The notes: a model not told the origin generated them from the letters alone. DNA of 64,000 nucleotides from an uncultured Psychrobacter sp. (GCF_947500265.1 NZ_CANMRN010000001.1:496001-560000); one strand, 5' to 3'; counted from the stretch's first letter, positions 44,766 through 54,427 are shown. A program made the numbers and translations.

Positions 44766-44866
44766 AGGTCAAAATTAAGCGTCATGTCGCTCGTAGCCAG
44801 ATGACAACCTATAAATCCATTAACAATAAACAAATAATTGATTGTGATAACTTTTAGGGCAAATTT

Positions 44867-46246
44867 ATGAACAACCCAAACAACAGTAACCGCGTAGTCA
44901 TTAACCTTGATGCTGGTCTTGACGACTTAGATGACGATGATATTACCTTACCCAGTCTACCGGTGCAATCTGTGCCCATTATTGATGAAACAGAGAGTGT
45001 TGCTCCACAAAAGGATAGTACGGTAAACCAAGACGTCTCTAGTAATGTTGCTGCGGACAATATTGCTTTGGCGACGCCAATTGTTATGACAGAAGAGCAT
45101 AACGTCCCTAAAGGTAATTCTGAAAGCTTTTCAAGCGCTACAGAGACAGCCGCTACAAGTCAAACTAATACTGCGTCAACCATTCCTGCTATGCCGTTGC
45201 AAGAGCAATTGGGCGATACACCAAGTGTAAACCCAGTGGCTGAAAGCGACACACAGGCAGCTACTACCAAAGAGCCTGCTACAGAGTCACAAGAGACAAA
45301 AGAAAATAAGAAAAAAGGCAGCTGGTTTAACCGTATGAAAACGGGCCTCAGTAAGTCACGCAAAAACTTAGCCGAAGGCATGGTCAGTATCTTAATCGGT
45401 GGTAAAGAGATTGATGACGAGTTATTAGAAGAAGTCGAAGATCAGCTATTGGTAGCTGATATCGGCGTCAACGCGACGAACCGTATCATCAAGAGCCTCA
45501 CCGAACAGACAGATCGTGGTGACTTGATCTATGCTCATTCTTTATATAAAGCATTGCAAAGTGAATTGGTTGATATCCTCACACCAAAAGTTGAGCCATT
45601 GGTGATTGATACTAGCAAAAAGCCGTTTGTTATATTGGTAGTAGGTGTCAATGGCGTAGGGAAAACCACAACGATTGGTAAGCTTGCCAAGCGCCTACAG
45701 GGTGAAGGCAAATCAGTCATGCTGGCAGCGGGTGATACGTTCCGTGCGGCAGCTACTGAGCAGCTACAGATTTGGGGCGAGCGCAATCATATTCCAGTGG
45801 TAGCGCAAGGTCATGGTTCTGACAGCGCTTCTGTCATTTTTGATGCGATGCAGTCAGCCAAAGCGAAAAATATCGATGTGCTCATCGCCGATACTGCTGG
45901 ACGTCTGCAAAACAAGACACATTTGATGGCAGAGTTAGAGAAAGTCGTACGTGTCATGCGTAAAGCGGATCCAAGTGCTCCGCATGAAGGTATGATTGTG
46001 CTAGATGCTGGCACGGGTCAAAATGCTATTAACCAAGTCGAATTGTTTAATAAAGTTGTGCCGCTGACAGGCATCACCATTACTAAGCTAGATGGTACGG
46101 CTAAAGGTGGCGTGGTGTTTAATATTGCCGAAACGACAGATGTGCCTATCCGCTATATTGGTGTAGGTGAGTCGATTGATGACTTACGTTCTTTTAGTCC
46201 GAAGCAATTTGTCGCCGCTTTGTTCGAGACCGATGATAAAGAATAA
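44867..46246 (+). CDS. ftsY: Signal recognition particle receptor FtsY
   Basis: A 459-residue SRP GTPase that docks ribosome-nascent-chain complexes at the membrane. The first 145 residues form an acidic, low-complexity A domain (DDLDDDDI, then Thr/Glu/Ala-rich). The NG core follows: P-loop GVNGVGKTTT (260-269), DTFRAAATEQLQ, DTAGRLQNK, TKLDGTAKGG and the closing GVGESIDDLRSF. Length is normal for bacteria with an A domain. ogt follows after 54 bases and may share the transcript. Confidence 0.96.
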   Translation: MNNPNNSNRVVINLDAGLDDLDDDDITLPSLPVQSVPIIDETESVAPQKDSTVNQDVSSNVAADNIALATPIVMTEEHNVPKGNSESFSSATETAATSQTNTASTIPAMPLQEQLGDTPSVNPVAESDTQAATTKEPATESQETKENKKKGSWFNRMKTGLSKSRKNLAEGMVSILIGGKEIDDELLEEVEDQLLVADIGVNATNRIIKSLTEQTDRGDLIYAHSLYKALQSELVDILTPKVEPLVIDTSKKPFVILVVGVNGVGKTTTIGKLAKRLQGEGKSVMLAAGDTFRAAATEQLQIWGERNHIPVVAQGHGSDSASVIFDAMQSAKAKNIDVLIADTAGRLQNKTHLMAELEKVVRVMRKADPSAPHEGMIVLDAGTGQNAINQVELFNKVVPLTGITITKLDGTAKGGVVFNIAETTDVPIRYIGVGESIDDLRSFSPKQFVAALFETDDKE

Positions 46247-46300
46247 GAGAGCCAGTTTTAACTGGTAAATTATTTTTAAGACAATAGGGAAGTAGACGCT

Positions 46301-46867
46301 ATGATAGTTACCACAGCAGCCTTTGGGTCACATCGATTAACACTGATTGCTCGTGTCAATGTGCATGGTCAGCCTATGCTCGTTGAAGCCAACTGGCTGC
46401 TGGCAGGTAACTCATGGCATAGCTCAAAATCTGTACCCAAACTTAAAAAGTACTATGGTCTGACAGATGAAGACTTTACCTTTATAGATAAAAATAGCCT
46501 AAGCATGAATGAACCTGCTCAAGCGTTATTAATAGAAACGATTTTCCAACTCAAAGATTATGCTGATGGTAAACGTAAGACGTTGGATTTGCCTTTAGAC
46601 TTCTCTATGGGTACTGAGTTTCAGCGAAGAGTATGGCAGGCACTACAAGGTATTGAGTACGGCGAAACCATCAGCTATGCCACACTCGCGCAGCGTGTCA
46701 ACAGTCCAAAGGGATTCCGTGCGGTCGCGCAGGCCAATGGCAAAAATCCTTTTAGCATTATCGTGCCTTGTCATCGAGTGATTGCGAGCGACGGTAAGCT
46801 TGGTGGCTATACAGGCGGGCTAGATAAAAAAGAGTATTTACTAGCACTAGAAGGAAGTTGGACATAA
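46301..46867 (+). CDS. ogt: Methylated-DNA--protein-cysteine methyltransferase
   Basis: A 188-residue suicide repair enzyme that takes alkyl groups from O6-methylguanine. The active-site PCHRV is in NPFSIIVPCHRVIASDGK, preceded by the helix-turn-helix block YGETISYATLAQRVNSPKGFRAVAQAN and followed by LGGYTGGLDKKEYLL. The N-terminal domain (1-90) is divergent. No Ada-type regulatory domain is present, so ogt is used as a label. It follows ftsY closely and ends at a strong terminator. Confidence 0.93.
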   Translation: MIVTTAAFGSHRLTLIARVNVHGQPMLVEANWLLAGNSWHSSKSVPKLKKYYGLTDEDFTFIDKNSLSMNEPAQALLIETIFQLKDYADGKRKTLDLPLDFSMGTEFQRRVWQALQGIEYGETISYATLAQRVNSPKGFRAVAQANGKNPFSIIVPCHRVIASDGKLGGYTGGLDKKEYLLALEGSWT

Positions 46868-46891
46868 AACTGAGTCTGGAGCTATCTTAAT

Positions 46892-46930
46892 AAAAAAGGG
46901 CCAAATACTTTTAGTATCTGGCCCTTTTTA
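46892..46930. terminator. Bidirectional terminator between ogt and yebC
   Basis: AAAAAGGGCC (from 46893) pairs with GGCCCTTTTT (to 46930), and ATACT/AGTAT extends the stem across one mismatch. Confidence 0.9.
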
Positions 46931-46947
46931 CTGAACAATTAATAAGT

Positions 46948-47697
46948 TTATGCTTCAAGCTGCGCCATAACGTCAGCAGAGAAGTTCACGTTAGTATAAA
47001 CCTCTTGCACATCATCAGCATCTTCTAGCATATCAATCATCTTTATGATCTTTTCAGCATCATCGACATTGTCGATCTCAGCCGTGGTAGATGGTGACAT
47101 AGTGACCTCAGCGTTGTCAGAAACAAGACCAGCCGCATTAAGGGCATCTTGGACTTGACCGAAACTTTCCCATTCAGTGATAACGAGTAAGCTTTCGCCA
47201 TCATTTTCGATATCAACGGCGCCCGCATCTAGTGCAACGAGCATGACCTCATCTTCTAAACTAACATCGTTAAAAGTGATTTCGCCACGTTTAGTGAATA
47301 GATACGCCACTGAGCCTGATGTGCCAAGATTACCATCATTCTTGGTAAAAGCATGACGTACTTCGCTGACAGTACGGTTAAGGTTATCAGTCATGGTTTC
47401 GACCAATACAGCCACACCACCGACACCATAACCCTCATAACTTACTTCTTCCATGTTTTCATTATCGCCGCCGCCGGTACCACGGTCGACAGCACGATTA
47501 ATCGTGTCGCGCGTCATATTGACGGATAGGGCTTTTTCGATAACGGCACGTAAGCGTGGGTTTTTGTCAGGATCGGGATCGCCTTGTTTGGCAGCTGAAA
47601 CGATTTCACGAATAATTTTGGTAAATATCTTACCCCTTACTGCATCCTGACGGGCTTTACGGTGTTTAATATTTGCCCATTTTGAATGGCCTGCCAT
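46948..47697 (-). CDS. yebC: YebC/PmpR family protein
   Basis: A 249-residue protein of the YebC family, length typical. [28 protein letters not shown] is the near-invariant opening, and [17 protein letters not shown] and [19 protein letters not shown] follow. Members were described as DNA-binding regulators, and more recent work ties some to ribosome stalling at proline-rich sequences, so the role here is open. It is monocistronic and divergent from the potassium channel gene. Confidence 0.95.
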   Translation of the reverse strand: MAGHSKWANIKHRKARQDAVRGKIFTKIIREIVSAAKQGDPDPDKNPRLRAVIEKALSVNMTRDTINRAVDRGTGGGDNENMEEVSYEGYGVGGVAVLVETMTDNLNRTVSEVRHAFTKNDGNLGTSGSVAYLFTKRGEITFNDVSLEDEVMLVALDAGAVDIENDGESLLVITEWESFGQVQDALNAAGLVSDNAEVTMSPSTTAEIDNVDDAEKIIKMIDMLEDADDVQEVYTNVNFSADVMAQLEA

Positions 47698-48014
47698 ATA
47701 ACATCCTTAAGTTCTACGTACTATTTTTATGGGTAAAAAAAGTGATCAACAACAACCTTCGATATCTGATTGCCTAATTTTATACTATCATTACTTTGTC
47801 TATTTGAGGTAGTAGCGCTACTGGCACGTTAACGATTTGTATGTTGTTGAGAGTGCTTTTTTGCTACACTGTGGCAACTTATAGATTGTATTCACTGTGA
47901 TAGGTGAGCGATATTATAAACCAGTTTTAGCTATTTTGACCAACTTGCCCTTATCCATCACATTTTAAGTCATTGCGTGCTATCAAGCCATTGATTTTAT
48001 AAAGTACTGATTCT
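47698..48014. other. Divergent intergenic region between yebC and the channel gene
   Basis: These 317 bases hold no gene. A palindrome AGTAGCGCTACT lies near 47810-47821. No consensus promoter stands out on either strand. Confidence 0.4.
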
Positions 48015-48845
48015 ATGAAGCAACCAACCGCCGAAGCTCTTACGCACTTGCGTAACCGTACGCATATCATTATTGAAGGCACAGATACTCGTCTGGGCAA
48101 GCTCTTTGATATTGTATTGCTGATTGCAATTTTAGCCAGTGTGGCCGTCGTCATGCTTGATAGTGTGCTATATATGCGTTTGCAGTATGGCACGTTGTTC
48201 TTTTATGCAGAGTGGTTTTTTACCATTTTGTTTACTATTGAGTATGCGTTAAGGCTGTTTTCAGCACCCAACCGCTTACGCTATGCTTTTAGCTTCTTTG
48301 GAATAGTAGATTTACTGTCTGTATTGCCAAGTTATTTGAGCCTAATGTTTGTGGGCGTACAATATCTACTCGTGATACGGGTATTACGTATTTTACGTGT
48401 GTTCCGCGTTCTTAAGCTCAAAGCCTATATGCAACAGGCTGGGTTTTTGGCGTCTGCATTAAAAACCAGTCAACAGAAAATTACGGTTTTCTTCTTATCG
48501 CTTGTATTATTGGTAACCATCTTCGGTTCAATTATTTACGTGGTAGAAGGGCCGGAGAATGGATTTACCAGTATTCCATTGTCTATCTATTGGGCCGTTG
48601 TTACGATGACGACGGTTGGCTATGGTGATATGTCACCCAAAACACCACTCGGGCAGGCGATTGCAACCATGGTCATGATCACGGGTTATTCGATTATTGC
48701 GGTACCAACAGGTATTTTTACGTCAGAGTTAGCACGTAATATGCGTCCACAACTTAACCCAGTGACTTGTCCAAATTGTGGTAAGTTCGGCCATGCAGTA
48801 GGTGCAGACTTTTGCGATCGTTGTGGACACGCGCTACATATCTAA
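48015..48845 (+). CDS. Voltage-gated-type potassium channel with C-terminal zinc ribbon
   Basis: A 276-residue channel with six predicted membrane helices. The S4-like segment VIRVLRILRVFRVLKLK near 117-133 has an Arg/Lys every third residue. The pore filter is TTVGYGD (199-205). After the last helix a short linker leads to NPVTCPNCGKFGHAVGADFCDRCGH, a zinc ribbon with Cys252, Cys255, Cys267 and Cys270. It probably conducts K+ through the inner membrane as a tetramer. The zinc ribbon at the cytoplasmic end is not a standard gating domain and may sense metal or redox state, or help assembly. Confidence 0.88.
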   Translation: MKQPTAEALTHLRNRTHIIIEGTDTRLGKLFDIVLLIAILASVAVVMLDSVLYMRLQYGTLFFYAEWFFTILFTIEYALRLFSAPNRLRYAFSFFGIVDLLSVLPSYLSLMFVGVQYLLVIRVLRILRVFRVLKLKAYMQQAGFLASALKTSQQKITVFFLSLVLLVTIFGSIIYVVEGPENGFTSIPLSIYWAVVTMTTVGYGDMSPKTPLGQAIATMVMITGYSIIAVPTGIFTSELARNMRPQLNPVTCPNCGKFGHAVGADFCDRCGHALHI

Positions 48846-48878
48846 AGATAGATTTAATCATGACAGTCAACATACCTA

Positions 48879-50180
48879 CTACGCGTCGATATATTTATCA
48901 ACCAGTGGTGACAGGTCGATCTCGACGCCTAGATTGACCAGATTCCAGTATTGTCCTGATACAGTACGATCTAGCATCATAGTGGTGGCTGAGGGTTGAA
49001 ACTGACCGAAGTACTTCAAAGACGTACGCATCTGTGCGATTGCCTCGTGATGGACTTGGCTACTCCCAAAATCAAATTCGCCTTCTTGATAGGGGTTAAT
49101 GGATAAAGGTTTTAGACCGATTGATAGCCACTTTTCATAAAACTCACCAGGGATGTTCTTATCATCTTCGCGGCGAATATCTAGGGCAATCAAATCCTGT
49201 TCAAGTGCAGTGACGTCACCTCTTAATGCATGTTTGACAAAGCGTTTGAATAGCTGCACTTCGCTATCACTATAACTGCGGATACCACCAAAATCATAAG
49301 CCACGACGCTACCGTCATGACGGAACGCAAAGTTACCTGGATGAGGGTCGCAGTGCATACGGTACAACCCAAACAGCTGCCCTGCGGTAAAATGAAACAG
49401 ACGCTCTGCTATTTTTTGTTTGACGTCATTGTCCCACGTCGCGGCGACAGTCAATGTCTCTCCCATCTCTTCGGTCAGCGTTAAAATCCGTCTAGAAGAA
49501 TGGCTGCTAATCACTTTGGGAATAATAAGGCCTTCATCTTCTGCATGAAAAGCGCCGAATACGCGTAAGTTATGAGCTTCTTTGACATAGTCCAATTCAT
49601 CGTGCAGGCTCTGGCGAATCTCATTAAAAAGCTGTTCTTGTAGTTGCTTACTCATATTGAGCACGCCAGCGATTTTTAATGCCATACGTACTTGTTTGAG
49701 ATCGCTATCGCAGTTTTCATCGACATCAGGATACTGGACTTTGACCACTACTCTTTGACCCGATGGCAACGTCGCTTTGTGCACTTGTCCAATGGATGCT
49801 GCGGCAAAAGGTGTCTCTTCAAACTCGCTGAATAATTCTAAGATCGGCGCTTTTAGCTCACGTTCAACTTGGGCTTGTATCTGCGCATACGGCATTGGCG
49901 GCGCATCTTTCTGTAGCTTTTCGAGCGCTGACGCAACCTCAGGCGGGAATACATCCTTATATTGTGAAGCAATCTGACCGACCTTCATTACCGCGCCTTT
50001 CATTTCACCCAACGTTTCGGCAATTTGAACGCCCACGTCTTGCATCAGATCTGAGCGAGCTTGCAGACGTTTTTCTTCGTCACTTGAGAGATGCTTAAAT
50101 GAGTTTTTAGCGGCTTTGCCAGCAATACTCGCTGTCATGCCAGCGAGTTTCATAAAGCGTTTTCCGGACGATTTTGCCAT
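48879..50180 (-). CDS. UbiB/ABC1 family atypical kinase-like protein
   Basis: A 433-residue member of the ABC1/UbiB kinase-like family. The KxGQ-type motif MKVGQIASQYKDVFPPEV is near 64-81. Kinase-like elements follow: AAASIGQVHKA (the Ala-rich loop), VVKVQYP, MHCDPHPGNFA (catalytic loop) and VAYDFGG. UbiB relatives support ubiquinone synthesis, but this one lacks the C-terminal membrane helices of true UbiB and is not in a ubiquinone gene group, so no symbol is given. It is convergent with the channel gene, with no clear terminator between. Confidence 0.86.
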   Translation of the reverse strand: MAKSSGKRFMKLAGMTASIAGKAAKNSFKHLSSDEEKRLQARSDLMQDVGVQIAETLGEMKGAVMKVGQIASQYKDVFPPEVASALEKLQKDAPPMPYAQIQAQVERELKAPILELFSEFEETPFAAASIGQVHKATLPSGQRVVVKVQYPDVDENCDSDLKQVRMALKIAGVLNMSKQLQEQLFNEIRQSLHDELDYVKEAHNLRVFGAFHAEDEGLIIPKVISSHSSRRILTLTEEMGETLTVAATWDNDVKQKIAERLFHFTAGQLFGLYRMHCDPHPGNFAFRHDGSVVAYDFGGIRSYSDSEVQLFKRFVKHALRGDVTALEQDLIALDIRREDDKNIPGEFYEKWLSIGLKPLSINPYQEGEFDFGSSQVHHEAIAQMRTSLKYFGQFQPSATTMMLDRTVSGQYWNLVNLGVEIDLSPLVDKYIDA

Positions 50181-50303
50181 TCATGTCACCGTATAATGGG
50201 TTGTTTGCTCAGTCGTAATTCTATTATTTTAATTGCAAGATTACTGTTTGACTAATGTGTGAAAACGCGAGTAATTATTTATAAAAAAGTAAGCGCAGTA
50301 ATA

Positions 50304-50840
50304 TCATTTGCTTGTGTCAACTGCATACATATTGCTCAACCAGTAATCAAGCGCCATTTGATAGCCCAATTGTCCCAAGCCGCAAATAACACCGACCGCA
50401 ACGTCACTTAGATATGAATGATGACGGAAAGGCTCACGGGCATGAACATTGGATAAATGTACTTCTATAAATGGTTTTTGGGTGGCCAATAGCGCATCGC
50501 GTAGAGCCACTGAAGTATGCGTAAAGGCAGCCGGATTGATGATGATAGCATCGACTTGAGCAGATTTGTCTGCCAATAATCCATGATGCTGAATATCATC
50601 TACTAGCTTACCTTCATGGTTGGACTGTATACATATTAACTCTACACCGTGGCGAGCGGCGTGCTCAACTAGTTGCTTTTCTATATCAGCAAGTGTCGTA
50701 TGACCATAAATGTGCGGTTCCCGCTTGCCTAGTAAATTCAGATTTACCCCATTTACTAGTAGTAGTTTATGAGTCAGTATTTGATTTGAATTTTCGTTAG
50801 TCGATTGTTTAGCTGCTTTTATCGAAGTAGAGGAGGTCAT
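50304..50840 (-). CDS. aroQ: 3-dehydroquinate dehydratase, type II
   Basis: A 178-residue type II dehydroquinase of the shikimate pathway. [20 protein letters not shown] holds the catalytic Tyr, and [31 protein letters not shown] and [17 protein letters not shown] form the substrate site. The core is about 150 residues; the first 25 ([17 protein letters not shown]) are a polar extension, and a later start is possible. In many gammaproteobacteria accB and accC follow aroQ; here they do not. Confidence 0.95.
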   Translation of the reverse strand: MTSSTSIKAAKQSTNENSNQILTHKLLLVNGVNLNLLGKREPHIYGHTTLADIEKQLVEHAARHGVELICIQSNHEGKLVDDIQHHGLLADKSAQVDAIIINPAAFTHTSVALRDALLATQKPFIEVHLSNVHAREPFRHHSYLSDVAVGVICGLGQLGYQMALDYWLSNMYAVDTSK

Positions 50841-51286
50841 AATGGTCTCGGTAACTATTGAGAGATGTTAATAATTTATAATAATATATGAATAATTTAA
50901 GGCGCGAGCTGCCAAGCTAAATTGGCTTCAACGCATTTTGCTCTTTATCATAACAGCTTGCCAGCTAGGTTATAAAAATTTGTCTAAAAAAATTATCTAG
51001 ATATCAAAAAGCATATTAAAAGTCTTTATGTTGCTAAAAACCCGTGCTATGATATTTTTTATGCAATAAATATTGCAAGTTTGTTGCTATCATCAAATTT
51101 CATGACGATAAGTGCGTTTGGCGAATTCGTTATAGAAGCACTATGTAGGTAATTAAAGCACTATATATATGATGATAAGTAGAGTAGTAATACTCTTAAT
51201 TTTTGATTTCATAATCTTAGACCCTGTTTATATGCAATGTCGCAAAGGAAGCTAGGGCTAAGCGGACTTTTTTAGGAAGTAATATT
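50841..51286. other. Intergenic region with the long leader of the cold-shock gene
   Basis: These 446 AT-rich bases separate aroQ from the cold-shock gene. An extended -10 box TGCTATGAT lies at 51045-51053. It predicts a transcription start near 51060 and a leader of about 226 bases, as expected for cold-inducible csp mRNAs. No second gene is visible. Confidence 0.5.
51045..51053 (+). promoter_or_regulatory. Extended -10 promoter element of the cold-shock gene
   Basis: TGCTATGAT differs from TGnTATAAT at one base. No good -35 box precedes it. Confidence 0.4.
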
Positions 51287-51502
51287 ATGTCAGCTCGTGA
51301 GCAAGGTATCGTTAAGTGGTTTAATGACTCAAAAGGCTTTGGTTTCATTCAACGTGACAGCGGAGAAGATATTTTTGTCCATTTCCGCGCGATTCAGGGT
51401 GATGGCTATCGTTCTCTAAAGGATGGCGAAAAAGTTGAGTTCAGCGTAGTAGAAGGTGACAAAGGTCTGCAAGCTGAAGAAGTCAGAAAGATAGAAGAGT
51501 AA
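51287..51502 (+). CDS. Cold-shock protein (CspA family)
   Basis: A 71-residue single-stranded nucleic-acid-binding beta-barrel. RNP1 is KGFGFI and RNP2 is DIFVHF, both intact, inside [20 protein letters not shown]. Length is standard. AGGAAG stands before the ATG. The long leader suggests control at translation or mRNA stability, as for CspA. The next gene is a DEAD-box helicase, another cold-adaptation type, but a strong terminator separates them. Confidence 0.95.
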   Translation: MSAREQGIVKWFNDSKGFGFIQRDSGEDIFVHFRAIQGDGYRSLKDGEKVEFSVVEGDKGLQAEEVRKIEE

Positions 51503-51564
51503 TTTACTCAGGCATTAGAGCGGTTTAGTTATAATGTCTGTACAAACTACTGATATACTACTGA

Positions 51565-51645
51565 GTCAAGCCCATCTTATCTTACCTATGTTGAGTGAAC
51601 TGCAGCATATTTGGTAAGATTGGATTTGGGCTTGGCTTTTTTTAT
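51565..51645 (+). terminator. Long extended terminator hairpin after the cold-shock gene
   Basis: The pairing segments are nested: CAAGCCCA with TGGGCTTG-like bases at the outside, ATCTTACC (about 51579-51586) with GGTAAGAT (51613-51620), and TATGTTG with CAGCATA at the tip. The outer stem runs into GGCTTTTTTT. The structure is far longer than a usual terminator. Confidence 0.8.
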
Positions 51646-51792
51646 GCCTACATTTCTTATGGTTTTCCGCAGACTCGATAAGGCTACTTTTACTGATTAC
51701 GGTTTAAATGCTGCATTTGATACTATAAAGGTTGATTTTGAACCTATTTATAATTAATAAAATACGAGCAATTCATTTAAAAGGATATTTTT

Positions 51793-52947
51793 TTGAGCAA
51801 TTTTACAACGTTTACCGATTTGCCACTTTCAACAGCGACCCTGCGTGCAGTAAGTGATCTAGGTTTTACTGAATTGACGCCCATTCAAGCAAAGATACTA
51901 CCGCATACATTGGCACATCAAGATGCTATCGGACAAGCACAAACGGGCACAGGGAAAACAGCGACTTTTCTACTGACTATTATGGAAGCCTTGCTTAAGC
52001 GTCCATTTACCAACGACGAAGAGCGCTATCTTGGTGAGCCGCGCGCTGTGGTCATGGCGCCAACTCGCGAACTGGCTCAGCAAATATTTGATGACTGTAT
52101 TGCATTAACCAAATATACCTCGCTACATAGCGTCTGTATTATGGGCGGTACTAACTATGAAACTCAGCAGCACGAGCTTGAACGTCAATACGTTGATATC
52201 TTGGTAGCGACGCCTGGCCGTCTAATTGATCTTGCTAACAAAGGCATGGTCTATCTAGATAGAGTAGAGGTGTTGGTGCTCGATGAAGCCGATCGTATGC
52301 TAGATATGGGGTTCATTCCTGATATCAAACGCCTAGTTGGTCGAATGCCTGCCAATACCGATCGTCAAAGCTTGCTGTTTTCTGCAACCTTTAACCAAGA
52401 TGTGATGAATTTAGCCTATCGTTGGTTACATGAGCCTCAGTTTGTTGAAATTGAGCCTGAACACAAGACCAGCGAGTTAGTAGATCAACATTTTTATTTG
52501 CTGACAGAAGATCAAAAGCTGGACGCCTTGCAGCGTATTATCAGTGATGAAGCAGTAGAGAAGGTCATCGTCTTTGCCAATCGTAAAGATCAAGTAAAGC
52601 GTCTGTATCACAAGCTGCGTCAAGCGCATAATATTGTGATGCTCTCAGGCGATGTCATTCAGCAAAAACGTGAGAAATACTTACAGCGCTTTAAAGATGG
52701 TCACGCGTCTATCTTGGTGGCGACAGATGTAGCAGGGCGCGGTATCCATGTCGATGATATCAGTCATGTGGTTAACTTTACTTTGCCTGATCAGCCAGAT
52801 GATTATGTGCATCGCATTGGACGTACGGGCCGTGCGGGCCAGACAGGTATTAGTATCAGCTTTGTGAGTGAGGATGATGCTTTTAATATACCGGCATTAG
52901 AGAAGCATTTAGAAACCAAGTTTACGCTTGAGCAATGGCAGGAATAA
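51793..52947 (+). CDS. DEAD-box RNA helicase (RhlB/RhlE type)
   Basis: A 384-residue DEAD-box ATPase with all motifs: Q motif FTELTPIQAKILP, AQTGTGKTA, PTRELAQQ, TPGRLIDL, VLDEADRMLDMGF, SATF, ATDVAGRGIHVD and HRIGRTGRAG. There is essentially no C-terminal tail after the helicase core (ends TLEQWQE), which suits RhlB-like enzymes. It unwinds structured RNA in decay or at low temperature. The start is TTG at 51793, preceded by AAAGGA at 51779-51784. Confidence 0.92.
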   Translation: MSNFTTFTDLPLSTATLRAVSDLGFTELTPIQAKILPHTLAHQDAIGQAQTGTGKTATFLLTIMEALLKRPFTNDEERYLGEPRAVVMAPTRELAQQIFDDCIALTKYTSLHSVCIMGGTNYETQQHELERQYVDILVATPGRLIDLANKGMVYLDRVEVLVLDEADRMLDMGFIPDIKRLVGRMPANTDRQSLLFSATFNQDVMNLAYRWLHEPQFVEIEPEHKTSELVDQHFYLLTEDQKLDALQRIISDEAVEKVIVFANRKDQVKRLYHKLRQAHNIVMLSGDVIQQKREKYLQRFKDGHASILVATDVAGRGIHVDDISHVVNFTLPDQPDDYVHRIGRTGRAGQTGISISFVSEDDAFNIPALEKHLETKFTLEQWQE

Positions 52948-52977
52948 TTGCTATAAACTGAGCATTATTCAAAAAAT

Positions 52978-53018
52978 AAAAGCCCTCAATATCGAAAATG
53001 GTATTGAGGGCTTTTTTA
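52978..53018. terminator. Bidirectional terminator after the DEAD-box gene
   Basis: AAAAGCCCTCAATATC (52978-52993) pairs with 53000-53015 through a single G-U pair and is flanked by A and T runs. It lies between convergent genes. Confidence 0.92.
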
Positions 53019-53054
53019 TATGCTAAGTGTTAATAGTATCTGTTACCGATAATT

Positions 53055-53954
53055 TTATTGAGCGTGTTCCATCATCTCAGTATGCTCATGGTGATTCATG
53101 TCCACTGATTCATCACTCATGTCATTCATACTATGATCCATATGGTCGTCCATATCCTGCATGTTGTGATCCATGTCTGCTGCCATATCCGTATCATGAT
53201 TCATTTGGCTCATGTCGTGAGAGTCCATATCAGACATCATAGCAGTGTGGCTACCATGATTCATCTCACCATGGCCGCCATGCATATTTGCCATGACCAT
53301 CGGCACGACCGCTACTGCCAAACCTGATATCACCATAACCGCACCGTTTAGCTGTCTTAGGCGAAAACGTCCGATCTTATCACGTAGCCAACCGACCGTT
53401 TCATGCGTCGCAACCAACATCGGTATGGTTCCTAGACCAAAGACAAACATCAATGCAGCACCGCTTAATGGATTATGAGCAACGACGGCAATCAGTAGAG
53501 CGCCATATACCAAACCACAAGGCAAAAATCCCCAAAGCAAACCTGCTGTTAGTGCTCGCGGAAAAGTATTGAGTGGAAATACCTTTTGACGCAATGGGCT
53601 AAGATACTGCCAAAAGCGCATACCAAAACGTTCAAGCTTAGTCAAAAACGGCGCACCAAGCATCGTCACACCGACGAATACCAGTACCAATCCTAATAAA
53701 ATACGCGGTGTACTATTACCCATCATCAATGGCTTTAATACAGTAATACCGATAAGCCCTGCGATTAAACCCAATAATGCGTAACTCGTTAAACGCCCAA
53801 GATGATAAGTGGCCACCAAAGCACGACGTTTGGCGGGGCTGACATCTTTCATAGATAGGCCAAACGCGGTCACCAGACCGCCACACATGCCTAAACAATG
53901 TGGTGAACCAAAGAATCCCATTAGTAATGCCGCCACAAGTAAGGCGATGGTCAT
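53055..53954 (-). CDS. UreH/DsbD-like membrane protein with Met/His/Asp-rich tail
   Basis: A 299-residue membrane protein of the UreH (sulfite exporter TauE/SafE-related) type with about six helices over residues 1-220. HCLGMCGG (19-26) is a conserved Cys-containing motif in this subgroup, which sits in cbb3 oxidase gene neighbourhoods. From about 222 to 299 the tail is dominated by His, Met and Asp (HGGHGEMNHG, MDHNMQDMDDHMDHSM). This composition binds copper or similar metals. With ccoS just upstream, copper delivery for cytochrome oxidase assembly is a fair inference. Confidence 0.85.
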   Translation of the reverse strand: MTIALLVAALLMGFFGSPHCLGMCGGLVTAFGLSMKDVSPAKRRALVATYHLGRLTSYALLGLIAGLIGITVLKPLMMGNSTPRILLGLVLVFVGVTMLGAPFLTKLERFGMRFWQYLSPLRQKVFPLNTFPRALTAGLLWGFLPCGLVYGALLIAVVAHNPLSGAALMFVFGLGTIPMLVATHETVGWLRDKIGRFRLRQLNGAVMVISGLAVAVVPMVMANMHGGHGEMNHGSHTAMMSDMDSHDMSQMNHDTDMAADMDHNMQDMDDHMDHSMNDMSDESVDMNHHEHTEMMEHAQ

Positions 53955-54051
53955 GAATGCGTCTCCTAAGAATGGTAAAGGGCGAACTTGCTATTGCTGA
54001 ATTATTTAATAAAACGGCACCAATAAATTACGCATTTATAAGGTAGATAAA

Positions 54052-54312
54052 TTAGATGTTTGAATCTTTATTTATCTCAGAGTTATCGTTATTTCCATCA
54101 GTTGCCGCTGTTTTATCTTTTTGCTGGGTAGGTGCTGAGCGTTCATGAGCCTGCATGGTTTGGCGGCGTTCTTGACGGTCATCCAATATAATACGCTGTG
54201 ATGCATTGTCCAGATCTTCGAATTGATTTGACTTGACCGCATAACGCACTGCCCAAATAGCAACCACAAACAGCATGAGACTTAATGGAATTAATAAAAA
54301 TATACTGAGCAT
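54052..54312 (-). CDS. ccoS: cbb3-type cytochrome oxidase assembly protein CcoS
   Basis: An 86-residue protein with one N-terminal membrane helix (LSIFLLIPLSLMLFVVAIWAV). The following VKSNQFEDLDNASQRIILDD is the conserved CcoS block. CcoS helps insert cofactors into the cbb3 oxidase. The tail (from about 50) is a Gln/Arg/Asn-rich low-complexity region. ccoGHI and the oxidase genes are not next to it here, an incomplete version of the usual group. Confidence 0.93.
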   Translation of the reverse strand: MLSIFLLIPLSLMLFVVAIWAVRYAVKSNQFEDLDNASQRIILDDRQERRQTMQAHERSAPTQQKDKTAATDGNNDNSEINKDSNI

Positions 54313-54427
54313 GGCAAATCTCTTAAATAGCAGTGTCTCTTATTATTATACACCCATCACAAATGTAGTGGATGTTCGGTAGCATTTAGAATGCGTCTCT
54401 CAATAGTATCGTATATATCTTTAACGT

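Noticed and set aside
53027..53327. Plus-strand frames rich in His, Ile and Val opposite the UreH-like gene tail
   Set aside because: They mirror the repetitive His/Met/Asp codons on the other strand.
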